Shown here piece by piece: positions 32,933-36,210 of a DNA stretch of 36,210 nt. Within the stretch, counting starts at the first letter, position 1. Every line of letters begins with the position of its first letter. The notes beneath the pieces are model-generated. The model was not told where the DNA came from, made no database searches, and saw only the letters and a list, made by a program, of their open reading frames with translations. Source of the DNA: Opitutales bacterium (GTDB lineage: Bacteria > Verrucomicrobiota > Verrucomicrobiia > Opitutales > Oceanipulchritudinaceae). Both the position numbers and the translations under genes were made by a program. The stretch is from the NCBI GenBank assembly GCA_016928295.1, contig JAFGLA010000076.1, positions 1 through 36,210 of the forward strand, read 5' to 3'.

Positions 32933-34710
32933 TGCGAACGAAAACACTACTTTCATTCATTCTCGCCCTTTTCATGGCGGCGCAGGTCTGTCATGCCGTG
33001 GCGATAATCAGCGAAGTCGAACCCGCCGACCTGCGCGTGGGCGAATATGGCCGCTACGTGGTGACAGTTAACGGCACCTCGACAAAGGAACTGGTCTTCG
33101 AGCTGCCCGAAGTGGACGGCCTGATCATCCTCAACCAGCGTTCGGTGTCGAACAAGGTGAACGTGATAAACGGCTCTGTCAGCTCGCACGTACAGTATTC
33201 CTTCCCCATCCGCGCAACGAGAGCGGGAACGTTCACAATCCCCGAGATTCGGGCGACTCTGGACGGCGAGAACGTCGTAATCCCGTCCACCAGGGTCAAT
33301 GCGAACAAGGACGGCTCCATAAGCAACGATTCGATGATAGTGAAAGTCGAGGCGCCCGAACGCATGTATCTTGGCCAAAGCGCACAGGCCATGCTGCACC
33401 TTATGGTGCGCAGCGACCTCAACATAGTCGGCGGTGCAAGTCCGCTAAAAGTCGGCAGCGACGGCATACTGCAACAGCCGCTCGACCCCAAGCTCGCCCG
33501 CAACAGCAAAGTCATCGTGGGCACGACGAGCTATCTTGACGTAAGCATCCCCATGCTAATAAGCGCCTCCAAAAGCGGCACGCAAAAGCTCGAATACGCC
33601 TGCGAAGCGCAGGTGCGCCAGCCGCGCCGCAACTCCCGCGTCATCGGCGGCCTGGACGACCCGCTTGAGGAAATGATGCGCAACATGACGACCATGCGCA
33701 TGGACGACCTTTCAAGCCCGCTTGTGGTCATCAGCGCGAGCGGCGGTACGAACATCGAAGTCAGCCCACTGCCCGCAGGCGCACCAGCCAGTTTCGACGG
33801 AGCGATAGGCAGCTTCAGCGCCAAACGCACAATAAGCGACAATCAAGGCAAGGTGGGCGAGCCGCTGGAGCTTACGCTCACTATCGAAGGCGAGGGAGAT
33901 CTTCGCCAGATTATGGCGCCAAAGCTCGACGGCGGCGACGACTGGCGCGGCTACCCGCCCACCGAACAGGCAACGCACGAAGACGCGCTGGGCCTCAAAG
34001 GCAACAAGGTGTTCAAGTATCTTATAACGCCGCTTCGCCCGGGAACGCTATCCGTCCCGCCGATGCGCTTCTGCCATTTCGACCCCGTAAACGGGCGCTA
34101 CGTGGAAAGCGTCCTGGAGGGCGAACGCGTCGAAATCGAAGGCTCTGGAATAATCGCCGCAGCAAAGCCCAAGGCGGCAAACACCGAGCAGCCCCAAATC
34201 AATAAAACGGACGGCCTGCACTCGATAAGCCTGCTGTATGCCAAGCCGCCTTACGGTGCACTGCTCGCGCCGCAAAAGGACAAACTCTTCCTCTTTGCGC
34301 AATTACTGCCCGCCGCCCTGCTTGCATGGGGCATTATTGTTCCGCTTCGCCGCAAAATGGCGGAGAAAGACCCGCTGGCCAGAATGCGCCGCCTGCGCAA
34401 CAAGCACGCCGCAGCCGCTCTGCACAAGGCACTGAAGAGCGCCCGCGCAAACGACGCCGCGTCCTTCTTTGCCTTTGCCCGCCCCTGCCTGCGCAATGCG
34501 CTGGCGGTGGCCGACCCGCTTCGCCAGCCCGAAACAGTCAGCGCGGCGGACGTAATCCGCCAGCTTGGCGAAACGGACGCGGAAACGCGCCGCACGGTCA
34601 ACCTGCTCTTTAACGGACAAGAGGCCCTGCGCTTCGGCCCCGTGAACCAGCCTCTGGACGAGCTTGCCCGCGAACTATCGACAATTTCTGTAAAACTGGG
34701 GGTGAAATAG
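32932..34710 (+). CDS. batD: BatD-like oxygen-tolerance protein
   Basis: 592-residue envelope protein. A signal peptide (MRTKTLLSFILALFMAAQVCHA) is followed by repeated beta-sandwich domains: VGEYGRYVVTVNGTSTKELVFELPEVDGLIIL, with QYSFPIRATRAGTFTIPEIRA, and a later RTISDNQGKVGEPLELTLTIEGEGDLRQIMAP. That pattern of BatD (paired VGEPLxLTLxIxGxGN and GTFTIPxI motifs) is clear. One membrane span near residues 450-472 leads to a helical cytoplasmic tail. The start ATG overlaps the batBC stop by one base, so translation is coupled. The family is widespread in Bacteroidetes, spirochaetes and PVC bacteria; its molecular role is still unsettled, the oxygen-tolerance link coming from Bacteroides fragilis. 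Confidence 0.9.
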   Translation: MRTKTLLSFILALFMAAQVCHAVAIISEVEPADLRVGEYGRYVVTVNGTSTKELVFELPEVDGLIILNQRSVSNKVNVINGSVSSHVQYSFPIRATRAGTFTIPEIRATLDGENVVIPSTRVNANKDGSISNDSMIVKVEAPERMYLGQSAQAMLHLMVRSDLNIVGGASPLKVGSDGILQQPLDPKLARNSKVIVGTTSYLDVSIPMLISASKSGTQKLEYACEAQVRQPRRNSRVIGGLDDPLEEMMRNMTTMRMDDLSSPLVVISASGGTNIEVSPLPAGAPASFDGAIGSFSAKRTISDNQGKVGEPLELTLTIEGEGDLRQIMAPKLDGGDDWRGYPPTEQATHEDALGLKGNKVFKYLITPLRPGTLSVPPMRFCHFDPVNGRYVESVLEGERVEIEGSGIIAAAKPKAANTEQPQINKTDGLHSISLLYAKPPYGALLAPQKDKLFLFAQLLPAALLAWGIIVPLRRKMAEKDPLARMRRLRNKHAAAALHKALKSARANDAASFFAFARPCLRNALAVADPLRQPETVSAADVIRQLGETDAETRRTVNLLFNGQEALRFGPVNQPLDELARELSTISVKLGVK

Positions 34711-34712
34711 CC

Positions 34713-35483
34713 ATGCGCACACTTGCCATACTGGGACTAATCCTTGCGCTCGGCTGCGGCAGCGCCTTTGCACAGGCGGAAAACCCCGCCTTCAGCCGCG
34801 GAAACGAGGCATACGTCGAAGCGGAAAAATGCAGCGACGAAAGCGAAGCCAAAGAGCTTTACCTAAAAGCCGCCGAAAGCTACGAGGAAGCTATCCGAAC
34901 GGGCGGCGACTCCTGGGAAGCACACTACAACCTCGGCAACGCACGTTTTCGCATAGGCGATTTCGGTCTGGCTGCCTTGCAGTACAAGCGGGCCATAGCC
35001 ATAGACCCGCAGCGCCCCGAAGCCGCGCTGAACCTCTCCCTCGCGCGTCAGGCGGCTGGGCTTTCCCCGCAAAGGCAGGCCCATTGGCTTGAAAACTGGG
35101 GCACGCGCCTGCCGATGAAGATGTGGATGTGGACGGGCATGTTTGCCGGATGGACCTTTCTTGCGCTGCTCGTTTTGCCCTTCCTGCACGGCGGGCACAG
35201 GCTTGTGACCGTAGCCGGAGCCTTGGCAACGCTGGCCCTTCTTGCCGCCTGCGCGGGCGGAATGCTGGGCTGGCACCTGAACGCTCAATGGCTCACCGTT
35301 ATTGGTGCTGACGCAGCCCTGCGCTCCGCGCCGGACGCCGAAGCCAGCAGCGTTCGCAGCCTGAAGGCAGCCGAAGAGCTATCCCCTCTGCGAAGCCATG
35401 CGGAGTGGACCTTCGTCCGCGATGAAGAGGGCGGAGAGGGCTGGGTGCACGCGCAAGATGTTGGCAAGGTATGGAACCGTTGA
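34713..35483 (+). CDS. batE: BatE-like TPR protein with C-terminal SH3 domain
   Basis: 256 residues. N-terminal signal (MRTLAILGLILALGCGSAFAQA; the Cys at 15 might be a lipoprotein site but ALGC is a weak lipobox), TPR units at about 25-100 (GNEAYVEAEK, SYEEAIRTGGDSWEAHYNLGNARFRIGDFGLAALQYKRAIAIDPQRPEAALNL), two membrane spans (about 138-158 and 165-186), and a bacterial SH3-like domain at about 196-255 ending GEGWVHAQDVGKVW. This order is standard for BatE. It starts two bases after the batD stop, so it belongs to the same operon. The SH3 domain may bind peptidoglycan, which fits an envelope-spanning Bat complex; that is inference. Confidence 0.88.
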   Translation: MRTLAILGLILALGCGSAFAQAENPAFSRGNEAYVEAEKCSDESEAKELYLKAAESYEEAIRTGGDSWEAHYNLGNARFRIGDFGLAALQYKRAIAIDPQRPEAALNLSLARQAAGLSPQRQAHWLENWGTRLPMKMWMWTGMFAGWTFLALLVLPFLHGGHRLVTVAGALATLALLAACAGGMLGWHLNAQWLTVIGADAALRSAPDAEASSVRSLKAAEELSPLRSHAEWTFVRDEEGGEGWVHAQDVGKVWNR

Positions 35484-35520
35484 CCTTTGCCGCTTACTTC
35501 ATTCTGTTTGACACTTAAAG

Positions 35521-36210
35521 ATGCCCTCGACTCTCTCAACGCCTGCCCACTCCCAATTCAAGAAACTCTGCCTCGAACTAAAGAGGTTGGAGCGGCTGCG
35601 CAGCATCGGCGGCCTGCTCGGATGGGACGAACAGGTAAACCTGCCCTCCGGCGCGGCACAGTTCCGTGCGGAACAGAACAGCGCCCTTGCCGAACTTGTG
35701 CACCGCGAGGCATCGAGCGCAAAGCTCGGGCGAATGCTCGAAACGCTGCAAAAAGCATACGACTCGTTAAGCGATGAACAGCGGCGCGTGGTCTCGGTCG
35801 CCACGAAGGACTACGAACAGGCAACGCGCCTGCCTTCAGAGTTTGTACGCCGCAAAAGCGAGAGCGACTCTTTGGCCTATCACGCCTGGGCAAAGGCAAG
35901 AGAAAGCGGCGAATACGCCCCCTTCGCTCCTGTGTTGCAGCGTCAAATAGACCTGGCCATCGAGCAGGCAACGATACTCGGGCACAGCGAAGCCCCATAC
36001 GATTACTGGATCGACCAGTTCGACCCGGGCATGGACAGGGCCACGGTCGAGAGCGTGTTCACGCCGCTTGAGAAAGAGCTTGCCCCCCTTGTCCGCCGCA
36101 TCGCCGACGCCTGCGCACAGTCCCGCCCCGTGGAGCTGAAGGGCTTTGGGGTGGAGGCGCAAAAGAACTTTCTTAGCGATGTAGTAAAGCACATGGGCTT
36201 TGACTTCGCC
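35521..36210 (+). CDS. Carboxypeptidase Taq (M32 metallopeptidase), N-terminal part, cut by window end
   Basis: The frame is open from ATG 35521 to the last base, giving 230 residues of a protein normally about 500 long. The N-terminal segment IGGLLGWDEQVNLPSGAAQFRAEQNSALAELVH is the M32 opening; later LPSEFVRRKSESDSLAYHAWAKARE, FAPVLQRQIDLAIEQA and APYDYWIDQFDPGMDRATVESVFTPLEKEL also match the family. The zinc motif HEXXH lies beyond the window, so the active site cannot be checked. M32 enzymes are cytoplasmic metallo-carboxypeptidases with broad specificity that trim peptides from the C-terminus. It follows batE by 37 bases and could be read from the same transcript, but a functional tie is not evident. 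Confidence 0.92.
   Translation, partial: MPSTLSTPAHSQFKKLCLELKRLERLRSIGGLLGWDEQVNLPSGAAQFRAEQNSALAELVHREASSAKLGRMLETLQKAYDSLSDEQRRVVSVATKDYEQATRLPSEFVRRKSESDSLAYHAWAKARESGEYAPFAPVLQRQIDLAIEQATILGHSEAPYDYWIDQFDPGMDRATVESVFTPLEKELAPLVRRIADACAQSRPVELKGFGVEAQKNFLSDVVKHMGFDFA

Overview
The window is about 36 kb of gene-dense, GC-rich bacterial chromosome with no phage, insertion sequence, CRISPR array or rRNA. The gene families (FloA-type flotillin, a BatB-BatC fusion with BatD and BatE, DUF3016 and DUF481 envelope proteins, lysine 2,3-aminomutase with beta-lysine acetyltransferase, and a large set of starts without a Shine-Dalgarno site) fit a Gram-negative member of the PVC group, most likely Verrucomicrobiota (Opitutales-like). 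That placement is inferred from gene content only.

Layout. 1-787: 3' end of uvrA. 884-3259 (minus): fatty-acid cluster fabG-acpP-fabF, with an intrinsic terminator between acpP and fabF. 3422-5162: divergent pair of exported proteins (DUF3016 on minus, DUF481-like beta-barrel on plus). 5195-7362: hemB (minus) and a polyprenyl diphosphate synthase (plus). 7363-7880: an AT-richer gap with one doubtful small ORF and a strong bidirectional terminator. 7881-9569: a short-chain reductase and an exported acetolactate decarboxylase. 9854-16013 (minus): gltB-gltD glutamate synthase. 16483-19340 (minus): three membrane proteins including FloA. 19519-20331: SpoU/TrmH methyltransferase. 20519-23260: marR-ablA-ablB, a tightly packed operon for the osmolyte N-epsilon-acetyl-beta-lysine, behind a promoter overlapped by a palindrome. 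23408-26293: small membrane protein, trpD and glmM. 26439-27356 (minus): ACT-domain protein and gcvH. 27556-28746: tRNA-Arg(TCT) and tRNA-Leu(TAG), both on minus, flanking ruvA on plus. 28932-35483: PopT/DUF368 lipid-carrier flippase followed by batBC-batD-batE. 35521 to the end: 5' part of a carboxypeptidase Taq (M32) gene.

How the genes work together. Several genes concern the cell envelope: fatty-acid elongation (fabG, acpP, fabF), isoprenoid chain synthesis, GlmM for UDP-GlcNAc, PopT for recycling of undecaprenyl phosphate, FloA membrane domains and the Bat complex. Nitrogen and osmolyte metabolism (gltBD, ablAB) form a second theme. The most interesting items are the MarR/operator-controlled beta-lysine operon, a Bat fusion protein with a ~435-residue Gln/Glu/Lys/Ser linker, FloA beside an uncharacterised coiled-coil membrane protein in place of NfeD, and predicted promoters that would give leaderless or nearly leaderless mRNAs.
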